Below are positions 1 through 11,128 of a stretch of 49,425 nucleotides of DNA, in pieces. This DNA is from Candidatus Poribacteria bacterium (GTDB lineage Bacteria > Poribacteria > WGA-4E > UBA9662), in contig PAQF01000038.1 in the NCBI GenBank assembly GCA_002709695.1, positions 3,487 to 52,911 of the forward strand, read 5' to 3'. Below the pieces are notes generated by a model. The model did not search any database. It saw only the letters and a list, made by a program, of their open reading frames with translations, and had not been told where the DNA came from. Every line of letters begins with the position of its first letter. The stretch's first letter is position 1. The translations under genes were made by a program, and so were the position numbers.

Positions 1-344
1 TCTGTAAACCAGAGTCGCCCCTTGGAATCAAAGGCTAAGTCATTTGGGCTATTCAGTCGTTTCTGTTGAAAGTTATCAATAATTGTAGTTGACGTCCCAT
101 CGTCATTGTAGCGTGCAACCCGACGTCCTCCACCTTCACACGCATACAATTGACCATTTGAATCAAACATTAAACCGTTGGCTTCGTTAGTATTATCCCG
201 GAAAACTTTTGTTTGATTACTTGTAGGATTATAATTCATAATCCTGTTGTTAGGAATATCGGCAAATAATACTGTTTCCCCTGTCCATACGGGCCCTTCA
301 GTAAAACCAAATGGTCCAGCAACAAGCTTAAAGTTCCAATTCAT
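1..344 (-). CDS. SMP-30/gluconolactonase-type beta-propeller protein, C-terminus beyond the window
   Basis: The minus-strand frame from the ATG at 344 stays open to the window edge, giving about 114 residues. It begins MNWNFKLVAGPFGFTEGPVW and contains SPNDLAFDSKGRLWFTD, both hallmarks of SMP-30/gluconolactonase/LRE proteins. These are six-bladed propellers that bind a divalent metal and often hydrolyse sugar lactones; the Glu of FTEGPVW and the Asn of SPND are usual metal ligands. The start is supported by a purine-rich AAGGATAA about 7 nt upstream. The gene follows the PhyH dioxygenase gene on the same strand after only 21 bp, so the two are probably co-transcribed. No signal peptide is visible. 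The substrate is unknown, and the missing C-terminus prevents finer assignment. Confidence 0.8.
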   Translation of the reverse strand, partial: MNWNFKLVAGPFGFTEGPVWTGETVLFADIPNNRIMNYNPTSNQTKVFRDNTNEANGLMFDSNGQLYACEGGGRRVARYNDDGTSTTIIDNFQQKRLNSPNDLAFDSKGRLWFT

Positions 345-365
345 CTTTAATTTATCCTTCCTTTT

Positions 366-1112
366 TCAAATTGTCCAATATTTCCATAAATCTTCAGGGA
401 TTTCATAACGCATTTTCTCTTTATCTTTATAACTCCATCGGGCAAACAAACCAAATCTGGGAATGCTGCGTACATTTCCAGAACCCGTGTGACAAAGAAA
501 ACAATGCCAAAAAACGACAGATCCAGCTTTGGCAATATATTGCTTTGGGCCTTCCGGCGACCGATCCGAAAAAAGGTGCCATCCCCAATCTTCAATTTGG
601 TTAAAACTTCCATCAATCTGCTCCGGGTATTCTCGGAAATACTCATGGGTTGAGAAATGACTTTTCGGCCAATATACGAAAGCTCCTCCTCGAGGTTCCA
701 CATCGTATAAATAGGTCGTTGCCCCAAGCATAAATCCACCCGACCATCCATTTGGGCCGTAACCGTCAATATGACCACTGCCCGGCATACCCCACTCTTG
801 ATCTTGCTTAGGCCATTGGGCTAAAATCTGTCCGCCACCACCAGTAAACATTCCTCCTCCTAATTGTTCAATTACTGCATTTACCTGAGGCAAACGACCA
901 AAAGTGTGTTCTGGAGGTGAAATACTGAATCCTTCTATGACGTAATCATTAGGCCAACTCTGACGATCTTCCAAGTTCGATCCCAAATGATTCCAAAGCT
1001 GGTCTCTCCAACTCTGCAAAATTTCTTCTTCGACGAATTTCTCAATTATTAAATATCCATTTTGTTTAAAATCTGAAATTTGTTTATCTGTTAGATGGTA
1101 AGGGACTGACAT
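366..1112 (-). CDS. Phytanoyl-CoA dioxygenase (PhyH) family protein
   Basis: A 248-residue protein of the Fe(II)/2-oxoglutarate oxygenase superfamily. From the preferred start it begins MSVPYHLTDKQISDFKQNGY, the usual PhyH opening. The iron ligands appear to be His114 and Asp116 (GSGHIDGYG) and a distal His at about 208 in FWHCFLCHTGSGN; Arg219 (RSIPRFG) probably binds 2-oxoglutarate. The frame extends upstream to an ATG at 1169, but the extra 19 residues are outside the domain. The ATG at 1112 has GGTGA about 6 nt before it. The family hydroxylates diverse lipids, osmolytes and natural products, so the substrate cannot be named. It sits just upstream of an SMP-30 gene on the same strand. Confidence 0.85.
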   Translation of the reverse strand: MSVPYHLTDKQISDFKQNGYLIIEKFVEEEILQSWRDQLWNHLGSNLEDRQSWPNDYVIEGFSISPPEHTFGRLPQVNAVIEQLGGGMFTGGGGQILAQWPKQDQEWGMPGSGHIDGYGPNGWSGGFMLGATTYLYDVEPRGGAFVYWPKSHFSTHEYFREYPEQIDGSFNQIEDWGWHLFSDRSPEGPKQYIAKAGSVVFWHCFLCHTGSGNVRSIPRFGLFARWSYKDKEKMRYEIPEDLWKYWTI

Positions 1113-1244
1113 GAATTCACCAAACAATTTTTTTGGCGGTAGCATAACAAGACCGATTAAAAACATCAAGGAAAATGATTGGAGTTCATGTAAACTTGTA
1201 TGCTAGATTTTGTGTCTACAGATATTGCAGTTGTATTGGCGTAA

Positions 1245-3278
<2,034 letters not shown>

Positions 3279-3312
3279 TAAAGATTGTATGATTTTTCGC
3301 TTTTACGAGTTT

Positions 3313-6240
3313 TTATTCACTCGTGTATAAATCGAGAGGCGGACAAGTACACACTAAGTTTCGATCACCGTAAACCTCATTAATCCGTGCAACAGGAGGC
3401 CAATATTTTCGATTGCTAACCCAAGAAGTAGGAAAAGCCGCTTTCTGGCGAGAATACGGATGGGCCCATTCTGTTTTTGTCACCTGTTGGGCTGTGTGTG
3501 GAGCGTTCTTGAGTACATTATCGTTTTGGTCTGACTTCCCATTCTCAATTTCAGCAATTTCCTTCCGTATTTCGATCATCGCATCACAGAATCTATCCAA
3601 TTCAGCCTTTGATTCGCTCTCAGTCGGTTCAATCATCATGGTTCCTGGAATAGGCCAGGATACCGTGGGTGCATGGAACCCATAATCCATTAGACGCTTG
3701 GCCACGTCAGTAACTTCAATTCCCGTAGTGTTCTTAAAATCTCGTAGATCGATGATACATTCATGAGCTACCAGTCCATGCTTACCCTTATAAACTACAG
3801 TGAAGTGAGAGGATAAACGTTTGGCAATGTAATTGGCGTTTAAGATAGCGATCTCTGTTGCTTGTTTTAGCCCATCTGGTCCCATCATAGCAATGTAACT
3901 CCACGAAATTGGCAGTATATTCGCACTACCCCATGGAGCAGATGAAACAGGGCCAATACCACCAAATTCCTGTGCGTGGTCAGTAAGTGTATGTTCAACG
4001 GTATAAAAACTCCCATTTTTAAAGACAATCGGATGGGTCGGCAAAAACGGTATAAGATGTTCATTAACTGCTATTGGTCCCATGCCAGGACCTCCTCCAC
4101 CATGGGGAATGCAAAAAGTTTTATGTAGGTTCAGATGGCAAACGTCTGGGCCGAAATTACCTGGTCTACACAGGCCAATCATAGCGTTCAGGTTAGCACC
4201 GTCCATATACACTTGTCCACCATACTGATGTGTAATCTGACAAATTTCGCTAATGGCCTCTTCAAAAACTCCGTGAGTCGAAGGATAAGTAATCATCATT
4301 GCGGCTAAATTTTGCTTGTGCTCTTCGGCTTTACGTCGAAAATCAGTCAAGTCCACATTCCCTTCGTTATCGCAGTCTACAACAATGACACGCATGCCAG
4401 CCATGATAGCACTTGCTGGATTAGTTCCGTGGGCTGACTTGGGAATCAGGCATACATTTCTGTGGCCTTCCCCACAACTTCGGTGATATTGACGAATCAC
4501 CAAGAGACCTGCATATTCACCTTGTGAACCCGCGTTCGGTTGTAACGAAACACCAGCAAAACCGGTAATTTCGGACAACCAAGTTTCAAGTTGGTCAAAC
4601 AATAATTGATATCCTTCTGCCTGCTCGATTGGCACAAATGGATGGATTTGGCTAAATTCCGGCCATGTCACGGGAACCATTTCAGCAGTTGCATTCAACT
4701 TCATAGTACAAGACCCAAGCGGAATCATAGAATTGGTTAAAGAAAGATCTTTCTCCTGAAGCTGATGTATATACCTCAACATTTCCGTTTCAGAATGATA
4801 TTTATTAAAAACCGGATGAGTTAGATAAGGACTTTCCCTTCGCAATTTCCCAAAAAACGACAGGTTCGGTTCGACCATACCATCGGTTAGTTGGTTAACA
4901 TCGAATAAGAGTTCTTGATTGACAGAAAAAACTTGAAGCAGATTTTGAACGTCCTCCACTGAAGTTGTTTCATCAAGAGAAACACCGACACAGTCAGCAT
5001 TGAAAACCCTTAAATTAACTTTTTTCTGTGCCGCAACTGACAGCAATGAATCAAGAGTAACGGAACCAAGATTAACACTAATTGTATCGAAAAATTGCCC
5101 CTCGGTGATCGAATAGCCTAGTTGTTTGAGTCCTGCGCAAAGCAGTTGCGTAAGCGCATGAATCCGTTCGGCAATACGACGAATCCCTGTTGGCCCATGA
5201 TAGACAGCATACATACTTGCCATTACAGCCAGTAGCACCTGTGCTGTACAAATATTGCTGGTTGCTTTCTCTCTCCGGATATGTTGCTCACGTGTTTGTA
5301 GTGCCAGACGGATTGCTGGGGCCCCTTCGTGATCCTGCGAAAGTCCAACAATTCGACCTGGCACTTTGCGTTTGAATTTTTCTTTAGTAGAAAAGTAGGC
5401 AGCATGCGGACCTCCATAACCCATTGGCACTCCGAATCTTTGTGTAGAACCAACAGCAATATCCGCGTCAAATTCTCCAGGAGGCTTTAGTAATGCCAGG
5501 GATAGTAGATCGGCAGCAACAATCAATAACCCGTTAGCAGCATGAACTTTCTCTGCAAACTCTTCATAATCGTGGATAATACCATCTGTAGCAGGATACT
5601 GAACAACCGCGCCTATGATTTCTTGATCAAAAATTATATTTTGATGATTACCAATTATTAGCTTAATATCGAGTGGTTCAGCACGGGTACGGACAACTTC
5701 GATTGTTTGAGGATGGCATGTTTCTGATACGAAGAAAAATCTTTCGCTATCAGAGGGTCCCACTGATAAACACATTGTCATGGCCTCAGCCGCCGCTGTT
5801 CCCTCATCAAGAAGCGAAGCATTAGCAATTGGTAAGCCTGTCAGATCAGCAACCATTGTTTGGAAATTTAACAATGCTTCAAGTCTCCCTTGGGCAATTT
5901 CTGCTTGGTAAGGTGTATAAGCAGTATACCAACTTGGGTTTTCAAGAATATTTCTTTGGATAACAAGAGGTATAATACAATTGTAATAACCCATGCCAAT
6001 AAACGATTGATAAATATCGTTTTTAGAAGCGATCTCTTTTAATTTGTCTAGGACCTCGGATTCAGTCCAAGCCTGATCAAGCTTTAATGGTCGGGTATCT
6101 TGAATCTGCTTTGGTACAACATCGGTTATGAGTTCATCAATCGAACCGTACCCAACGGTCTTCAGCATCAATTCGATCTCTTCAAGCCTCGGACCAAGGT
6201 GACGTTTAGCAAATGGATCCCTTTGGTGAACGTCTAACAT
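3313..6240 (-). CDS. gcvP: Glycine dehydrogenase (decarboxylating), P-protein of the glycine cleavage system
   Basis: A 975-residue single-chain P-protein that decarboxylates glycine with PLP and passes the aminomethyl group to the lipoyl arm of GcvH. Both halves are present: the N-terminal half ([32 protein letters not shown]) and the catalytic C-terminal half. The PLP lysine is near residue 706 in [20 protein letters not shown], followed by the Gly-rich stretch typical of the family. Length matches the fused bacterial/mitochondrial form rather than the split gcvPA/gcvPB form. The start codon overlaps the gcvH stop by one base (TAATG), so translation is probably coupled. The cluster order is gcvT-gcvH-gcvP. 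Confidence 0.97.
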   Translation of the reverse strand: MLDVHQRDPFAKRHLGPRLEEIELMLKTVGYGSIDELITDVVPKQIQDTRPLKLDQAWTESEVLDKLKEIASKNDIYQSFIGMGYYNCIIPLVIQRNILENPSWYTAYTPYQAEIAQGRLEALLNFQTMVADLTGLPIANASLLDEGTAAAEAMTMCLSVGPSDSERFFFVSETCHPQTIEVVRTRAEPLDIKLIIGNHQNIIFDQEIIGAVVQYPATDGIIHDYEEFAEKVHAANGLLIVAADLLSLALLKPPGEFDADIAVGSTQRFGVPMGYGGPHAAYFSTKEKFKRKVPGRIVGLSQDHEGAPAIRLALQTREQHIRREKATSNICTAQVLLAVMASMYAVYHGPTGIRRIAERIHALTQLLCAGLKQLGYSITEGQFFDTISVNLGSVTLDSLLSVAAQKKVNLRVFNADCVGVSLDETTSVEDVQNLLQVFSVNQELLFDVNQLTDGMVEPNLSFFGKLRRESPYLTHPVFNKYHSETEMLRYIHQLQEKDLSLTNSMIPLGSCTMKLNATAEMVPVTWPEFSQIHPFVPIEQAEGYQLLFDQLETWLSEITGFAGVSLQPNAGSQGEYAGLLVIRQYHRSCGEGHRNVCLIPKSAHGTNPASAIMAGMRVIVVDCDNEGNVDLTDFRRKAEEHKQNLAAMMITYPSTHGVFEEAISEICQITHQYGGQVYMDGANLNAMIGLCRPGNFGPDVCHLNLHKTFCIPHGGGGPGMGPIAVNEHLIPFLPTHPIVFKNGSFYTVEHTLTDHAQEFGGIGPVSSAPWGSANILPISWSYIAMMGPDGLKQATEIAILNANYIAKRLSSHFTVVYKGKHGLVAHECIIDLRDFKNTTGIEVTDVAKRLMDYGFHAPTVSWPIPGTMMIEPTESESKAELDRFCDAMIEIRKEIAEIENGKSDQNDNVLKNAPHTAQQVTKTEWAHPYSRQKAAFPTSWVSNRKYWPPVARINEVYGDRNLVCTCPPLDLYTSE

Positions 6241-6650
6241 TATTCACTCATTTCTTCGCTATTGATGTTGGCATGGTAATCTTCAGCAGAAAGTAAATTG
6301 CTGAGTTCACTAGGATCATCCATCCGAATTTTTACCATCCATCCTTGATTATATGGATCTTCATTCACCAATTCTGGAGCATGTTCTAGTTCCTGATTGA
6401 TTTCAATAATTTCGCCACTAACAGGTGCGTACAGTTCATAGGCGGCTTTGACAGATTCGATTACGCCAAATTCCTCCTTCTGCTTGGTGTTAACGCCTAC
6501 TTCAGGTAGTTCGACATAGACAACATTTTGTAGCTCAGCCTGAGCATGATCTGAGATACCAACTGTAACAGTGTGATCTTCGCATCTAGCCCACTCATGA
6601 GATTCATTGTATCTAAGATCCTCCGGATAATTAAGTTCGTCCCCCATCAT
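6240..6650 (-). CDS. gcvH: Glycine cleavage system H protein
   Basis: A 136-residue lipoyl carrier that shuttles the aminomethyl group between GcvP, GcvT and lipoamide dehydrogenase. The lipoylation site is Lys68 in [20 protein letters not shown], an exact family motif, and SHEWAR near residue 17 is also typical. Two ATG codons lie side by side at 6650 and 6647. The GGAG of the ribosome binding site is 2 nt from the first and 5 nt from the second, so 6647 may be the real start; the difference is one Met. It overlaps gcvP by one base and lies 270 bp downstream of gcvT. I see no gene or clear element in that 270-bp gap. Confidence 0.97.
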   Translation of the reverse strand: MMGDELNYPEDLRYNESHEWARCEDHTVTVGISDHAQAELQNVVYVELPEVGVNTKQKEEFGVIESVKAAYELYAPVSGEIIEINQELEHAPELVNEDPYNQGWMVKIRMDDPSELSNLLSAEDYHANINSEEMSE

Positions 6651-6920
6651 TTCTCCTTTCTCAGTAAAATCTGTACCCTTCGCTTACTTCTTTAATTTGC
6701 CATTTTGTTCAAAATTTGCTCTCTCCCTCTCCAAATCCTCCGTTTCCTATACTGGATGAGATTTCAAGAATGATCACGTTTGAAACAGATTGAATAAGGA
6801 TAAGCTTCTTGACCATTAATAACTCAAAAGCGGTAAGAAAAACAAAAAGTGTAATCAGGTAAAAAGCTGACTCATCTTGTGTTTATCCACTCGATTTTTC
6901 TAAAACATTGACGAGAGGAA

Positions 6921-8030
6921 TTATGCGGTAAGTTCTTGGGATCTGTAAAACGGTATAGGAACAACCTCAGCGGGATGCAACTTTTGCCGAATCTGGATCT
7001 CGATTTTCGACCCAACCTTTCCTTTTCCACTTGGCAGATATGCTAAACCAATACTAACACCCAACGTTGGTGAAAGTCCACCGCTCGTAACTTCGCTGAT
7101 ACATTCTCCGTCTTGGTAAATTGGATAATGTGAACGGGCAATACTCCGATCCAACATTCGGAAACCAATTAACCGATTTACAATTCCCTGTTTTTTTTGT
7201 TCTATTAATGCCTCCCGCCCAATGAAATCTCCTTTTTTGAGAGACACTGCCCAATTCAATCTCGATTCAAAGGGGGTAGTTGTTTGGTCAATGTCATTAC
7301 CATGTAAAGGCAGACCCGCTTCTAATCTCAGAGTGTCTCTAGCACCAAGCCCAACGGGTAAGCCTTCCTCTGCGATGACTGATTTGTAAAGGCTATCCCA
7401 GAGAGTTGCTCCATAGCAAGAACCAGTATACAATTCAAATCCGACTTCTCCTGTATACCCTGTCCTTGAAATGATAACAGGAATACCTTGAATATGCCCT
7501 TCCTGAAACCAATAGTATTTAATGGTAGTGACATCGATATCTGAGAGCATTTGGAGGGTCTGAACTGAGCTCTGTCCCTGCAAAGCGATCAAAACAGTGC
7601 GGTTGCTATGGTCTTCAACTTCCGCATTTTCGTTATTGTTTGCACAAATCCATTCAAAATCTTGCCTGATGTTAGAAGCATTAACTACTAGCATGTACCT
7701 ATCTTCTGCCAATCGGTATACGAGCAAATCGTCGATAATACCACCAGCTAAATTGCACATTGGACTATATAGAACACGTCCATCCACCAGTTTTCCTGCT
7801 GCATCATTAGTAATTAGCCTCTGAAGCAATTTTAGTGCACCTTTTCCAGAAATTTCTATCTCTCCCATATGAGACAGGTCAAACATTCCCATTTTTGACC
7901 TAACTGTCAGATGTTCTTCGATGATGTTACTGTATTGAACTGGCATCTCCCATCCACCAAATTCAATTAGTTTTGCACCAAGTTGTGTGTGTGTATGATA
8001 AAGAGTTGTGCGTTTTAAGTCTTCTGACAT
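6921..8030 (-). CDS. gcvT: Glycine cleavage system T protein (aminomethyltransferase)
   Basis: A 369-residue aminomethyltransferase that releases ammonia from the H-protein-bound intermediate and forms 5,10-methylene-tetrahydrofolate. Family signatures include FGGWEMPVQY, MGMFDLSHMGEIEI, SRTGYTGEVGFELY and GARDTLRLEAGLPLHGND, in normal order over the full length. The ATG at 8030 has AGGAAA just upstream, while the in-frame ATG at 8042 (four residues longer) has none, so 8030 is preferred. It is the first gene of the gcv cluster. The 376-bp region before it, down to the aquaporin gene, holds a nested inverted repeat, but I could not recognise a glycine riboswitch core there. Confidence 0.95.
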   Translation of the reverse strand: MSEDLKRTTLYHTHTQLGAKLIEFGGWEMPVQYSNIIEEHLTVRSKMGMFDLSHMGEIEISGKGALKLLQRLITNDAAGKLVDGRVLYSPMCNLAGGIIDDLLVYRLAEDRYMLVVNASNIRQDFEWICANNNENAEVEDHSNRTVLIALQGQSSVQTLQMLSDIDVTTIKYYWFQEGHIQGIPVIISRTGYTGEVGFELYTGSCYGATLWDSLYKSVIAEEGLPVGLGARDTLRLEAGLPLHGNDIDQTTTPFESRLNWAVSLKKGDFIGREALIEQKKQGIVNRLIGFRMLDRSIARSHYPIYQDGECISEVTSGGLSPTLGVSIGLAYLPSGKGKVGSKIEIQIRQKLHPAEVVPIPFYRSQELTA

Positions 8031-8194
8031 TTTCCTAGGCATCGAACATCTTGATTGACAATATACCGTTTATTCAAGCTGTATTCATTCGCATCAATAG
8101 GCGCTTGATTGGTAGAATCAGCTAATCGAAGATATAGAAAATCCGGTGTTCATCACAGCAAAGAGCTGCAGGTAAGGTAATTATGCTAAGCTAA

Positions 8195-8257
8195 GTTCCA
8201 ACCTTCCACATGATAACTCAGTGACCTGAGATTGTAAAGTGGTTTTATAGTTGGAAC
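8195..8257. repeat. Nested three-level inverted repeat upstream of gcvT
   Basis: Outer arms GTTCCAAC (8195-8202) and GTTGGAAC (8250-8257) pair perfectly over 8 bp. Inside, CCAC (8206-8209) pairs with GTGG (8239-8242). At the centre CTCAG (8217-8221) and CTGAG (8226-8230) close a TGAC tetraloop. All arms are collinear, so either strand could fold into one long interrupted hairpin. It lies in the 8031-8418 gap between the aquaporin stop and the gcvT start, about 165 bp before gcvT. It has no U-tract and does not look like a simple terminator. It could be a leader structure or the symmetric site of a regulator. No other copy was noticed in the window. Confidence 0.5.
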
Positions 8258-8418
8258 ACTGGAGAAAGGCGTATACTTGGACCTAAGTTCGGGTAGTGGT
8301 ACTGGAGAGAAAGAGAGATGATTACATATAGAGCTGAGAACGTTCAGTTTGAAGCTAATCCACTATTACATTTCTGTCTTTTCAAGCTATGTGCACGGGA
8401 GAATAATTGCTGATTATT

Positions 8419-9105
8419 TTATGGTTTTGGCAATTGGCTTTTTTCTAAAAATTTCCATGTACCCACCGCTAAGAGCATACCAACCAACTGCATGATAATA
8501 AACACAACAGCGTCCGTAGGTCGAATTCCAGCTTGCGAGTATGTGAATATTCTAGCCAAGGTAACCTGTGGATTTGCAAACATCGTGCTAGATGTGGTAA
8601 TGAGTTCACCCCCAACTATTAATCCAATAATCAATGCTATCTTGTCAGATTGGTAGTGTATCAACAATAAAATGGCAACTAATAAGATAAAGGTGCCTAA
8701 TACCTCGGCCACATAATTCCCACCACTCCTAACTTTTTCCGAGATCGAAAGGACTTTTGGAATTTGGTGATAAAACATAAGATGTGAGCAAAAAACACCC
8801 ACAAGGCCTCCAAGTATCTGTGAAATGATATAGCTTGGGACAACTTTCCACTTTATCTTGCCAGTGATTGCTAAAGCGACACTAACAGCGGGATTAAAAT
8901 GCGCACCACTAATTGGGCCAAAAATCTCAATTAAACCGAACAAAACAAAACCAACGGCCAGACTGTCAGCAAGTACTGCTATAGCCATGCCTGATTCCAA
9001 AACTTGGTCAAAAAGAATAATTGGTGAAACGGCAGATAAGACCAGAAAAAGCGAACCCAAAAACTCGCAAAGGATTATGGCTGGCGTCGAATATCTCACT
9101 GACAA
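8419..9105 (-). CDS. MIP/aquaporin family channel, AqpS-like (arsenic-associated)
   Basis: A 228-residue membrane channel with about six hydrophobic segments and the two half-helix loops of aquaporins. The first NPA is intact (GAHFNPAVSVAL, Asn71). The second is NPQ (FANPQVTLAR, Asn178-Gln180), with Val181 where water channels have the filter Arg. That combination, together with an arsC directly upstream, fits the AqpS type that lets arsenite out of arsenate-reducing cells. The frame opens with TTG at 9105, abutting the arsC stop with no gap; an in-frame GTG two codons later is the alternative start. It is the last gene of the porin-phoR-arsC-aquaporin run. A general glycerol or water facilitator role is the alternative. 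Confidence 0.8.
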   Translation of the reverse strand: MSVRYSTPAIILCEFLGSLFLVLSAVSPIILFDQVLESGMAIAVLADSLAVGFVLFGLIEIFGPISGAHFNPAVSVALAITGKIKWKVVPSYIISQILGGLVGVFCSHLMFYHQIPKVLSISEKVRSGGNYVAEVLGTFILLVAILLLIHYQSDKIALIIGLIVGGELITTSSTMFANPQVTLARIFTYSQAGIRPTDAVVFIIMQLVGMLLAVGTWKFLEKSQLPKP

Positions 9106-9543
9106 TCAGTTCTCGCTTTGTTCTTGTTGAAATTGAACAATTCTTTGTTCTATTGATCTAAGTGTTTCAGCGAAAACATTTTGTATCTCGTTTTCCGAGC
9201 CTGAAGATGAGGCTGGATCAGACATCGGCCAAGCCAGGCGCGTTACGGTAGTTGAGAAAGTAGGACAAGTGAGCTCCTGCTCTTGGCATAAGCTGACAGC
9301 ATAGTCTATGTCATCCGGGATTTGATCGAAAGATTTTGAAAACAACGTAGAGGTATTATACCCAAAATTTTCTAGGGTTTTTAAAGCATATGGATTCGGT
9401 TGCGTCGGTTTTGATCCGGCACTATAAACATCGAATTTGTGTCCTAGATAGTGGAGACCTAACACCTCTGCCATTTGACTGCGACACGAATTAGCCACGC
9501 ACATAAAAAGGATTTTTGGTTTCTTCATCACAGTACTACTCAT
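9106..9543 (-). CDS. arsC: Thioredoxin-coupled arsenate reductase (LMW-phosphatase fold)
   Basis: About 145 residues with the low-molecular-weight phosphatase P-loop CVANSCRSQMAE (Cys15, Asn18, Cys20, Arg21). A second redox pair, Cys86 and Cys93 (SLCQEQELTCP), has the C-x6-C spacing of the Staphylococcus-type ArsC. Together with the WPMSDPA segment near residue 109 this indicates arsenate reduction coupled to thioredoxin rather than protein-tyrosine phosphatase activity. The frame opens at a TTG (9555). ATG codons at 9543 and 9528 are more plausible starts; the later one puts the P-loop Cys near residue 10, as in the family. It sits 39 bp downstream of phoR and abuts the aquaporin gene, so arsenate reduction and arsenite exit appear to be expressed with phosphate-regulation genes. 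Confidence 0.9.
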   Translation of the reverse strand: MSSTVMKKPKILFMCVANSCRSQMAEVLGLHYLGHKFDVYSAGSKPTQPNPYALKTLENFGYNTSTLFSKSFDQIPDDIDYAVSLCQEQELTCPTFSTTVTRLAWPMSDPASSSGSENEIQNVFAETLRSIEQRIVQFQQEQSEN

Positions 9544-9582
9544 CCTGTTAAGCAAAGGTTGAATTTATCTAACAGAGAAGCA

Positions 9583-11043
9583 TTATTTAGCAGTTCCTTT
9601 TTTGACGGAAAAAAACACACTTGTCCCCTTACCAACCTCGCTTTCCACCCAAATTCTTCCATCGTGTTGTAATACGATGTGTTTGGCAATAGACAGCCCT
9701 AAGCCAGTTCCTTTGACTTTATTGGTGCTGTCGGTATCCACACGATAAAATCGCTCGAAAATCCGTTCAAGCTCTTGCTTTGGAATACCTATACCCATAT
9801 CTTTGATTTGAAAGATGATGTTGTCTTCCTTAGTCTGAAACAATACAGATATTGTACCACCTGATTCAGTGTATTTAATCGCGTTATCTATCAAGTTGAC
9901 TAAGACTTGGGTAATCAGTTCTGGATCCACGTAGATCTCTGTTGGGTCATCTGGGATTTCCCATTCGAAATTCATTTTTGATTCCGAGAAAAGCGGTTCA
10001 AACAAGTTCGTAATTTTCTTTCGTAAGTCAGCTATTTTACAGGTTTCAAAATTAAGCTGCAGACTACCAGATTCAATTTTTGAAAGATTAAGTAAATCTG
10101 AAATTAAACCTGATAGATAGACCGCTTGTTCATAAATTCTGACTATGAATTGCTGACGCTGCTTCTTCTTGCCATTTGCTTTATCTAATAAAGTTTCAGC
10201 ATATCCTTGGATTGCTGTTAAAGGGGTTCGTAATTCATGTGACGCGTTAGTAACGAAGTCGGACCTGACCTGCTGAAGTTTCCTGAGCATACTAATATCC
10301 TGCATCACGATAAGATATTGCTGCTTCGATTCAGAAAGAGAACTAAAACTCTGAAAGATAGGAATTACCGCAAGTGAAACAACAACTTTACTGACATTGT
10401 CCAATAGAATTTCATCTGACTGCGCTTTTCGAGTCTCGATACATCGTTTGACAATATCATTCAAGCTGGGGGTTCGATCAATTTCAAAAAGTGACAAACC
10501 TATGCTATTTTCACTATCAATTCCCAACAAATCAAATGCACTTTGATTCCCATATTCAATAAAAAATTTCTGGTCAATCAACATAATGGCTTCAGATATG
10601 TTGTCTAACATTAACTGCTTCATTTGCGCAGAGTGACGTGCCGCATTCAAATCACTCTGAAAGAACAACACCAATTTATTCAAGTGAGTTGATAATCCAG
10701 AAAATTCAGCGAAACCTTCGATTAAATTAGGGTGGCTATATTGTTCCAAAGCAGACTGACTGCGTTCAAGATCTTCTAGAAAGTTTTTCACACTTTCTAT
10801 CGATCGAGAAGCACGTTTAGCTATTGCCCATGAAAGAACTATAGCCAAACACACACTGATGATAATAGCAACTAGCAGATACCTTAAAAGTTGACTGTGC
10901 AGATTGAGGATCACAAGTTTCGGCAGATTGGAAGGTGGGCCCTCTAATGTATCAATAACATTGTTAAAACCCAAAACAACAATCAGGCAGAAAGCTAAAG
11001 CGATTCCAAGCTGACTGAAAATTAAAACTGTTCGAAAACCCAT
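9583..11043 (-). CDS. phoR: Sensor histidine kinase PhoR
   Basis: A 486-residue inner-membrane kinase. It has two N-terminal membrane segments (about residues 7-27 and 52-76) with a short periplasmic loop, a HAMP-like linker, a PAS domain (about 140-250), and then HisKA with the phosphoacceptor His near 268 (TNASHELRTPLTAIQGYAET). The ATPase domain has an N box (NLIDNAIKYTESGG) and G boxes (DMGIGIPKQE, KGTGLGLSIAK). The short periplasmic loop and PAS match PhoR, which senses phosphate status through the Pst complex rather than by direct binding. It is flanked by a porin and arsC on the same strand. Its probable partner phoB is 8 kb away at the other end of the phosphate block, also on the minus strand. 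Confidence 0.88.
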   Translation of the reverse strand: MGFRTVLIFSQLGIALAFCLIVVLGFNNVIDTLEGPPSNLPKLVILNLHSQLLRYLLVAIIISVCLAIVLSWAIAKRASRSIESVKNFLEDLERSQSALEQYSHPNLIEGFAEFSGLSTHLNKLVLFFQSDLNAARHSAQMKQLMLDNISEAIMLIDQKFFIEYGNQSAFDLLGIDSENSIGLSLFEIDRTPSLNDIVKRCIETRKAQSDEILLDNVSKVVVSLAVIPIFQSFSSLSESKQQYLIVMQDISMLRKLQQVRSDFVTNASHELRTPLTAIQGYAETLLDKANGKKKQRQQFIVRIYEQAVYLSGLISDLLNLSKIESGSLQLNFETCKIADLRKKITNLFEPLFSESKMNFEWEIPDDPTEIYVDPELITQVLVNLIDNAIKYTESGGTISVLFQTKEDNIIFQIKDMGIGIPKQELERIFERFYRVDTDSTNKVKGTGLGLSIAKHIVLQHDGRIWVESEVGKGTSVFFSVKKGTAK

Positions 11044-11128
11044 GATTCTAAACTATTTTACGCGCCATTCCACTGTAAAGCGAATGATTGTTTGTATTAT
11101 TATGATATTGCCCTGCCAAGCAAAGATA

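Noticed and set aside
347-778. Open frame overlapping the PhyH gene on the same strand
   Set aside because: It lies in another frame of a clearly conserved dioxygenase gene and has no family features.
8031-8418. Glycine riboswitch before gcvT
   Set aside because: The expected conserved cores of the glycine aptamer could not be found on the minus strand; only a nested inverted repeat is present.
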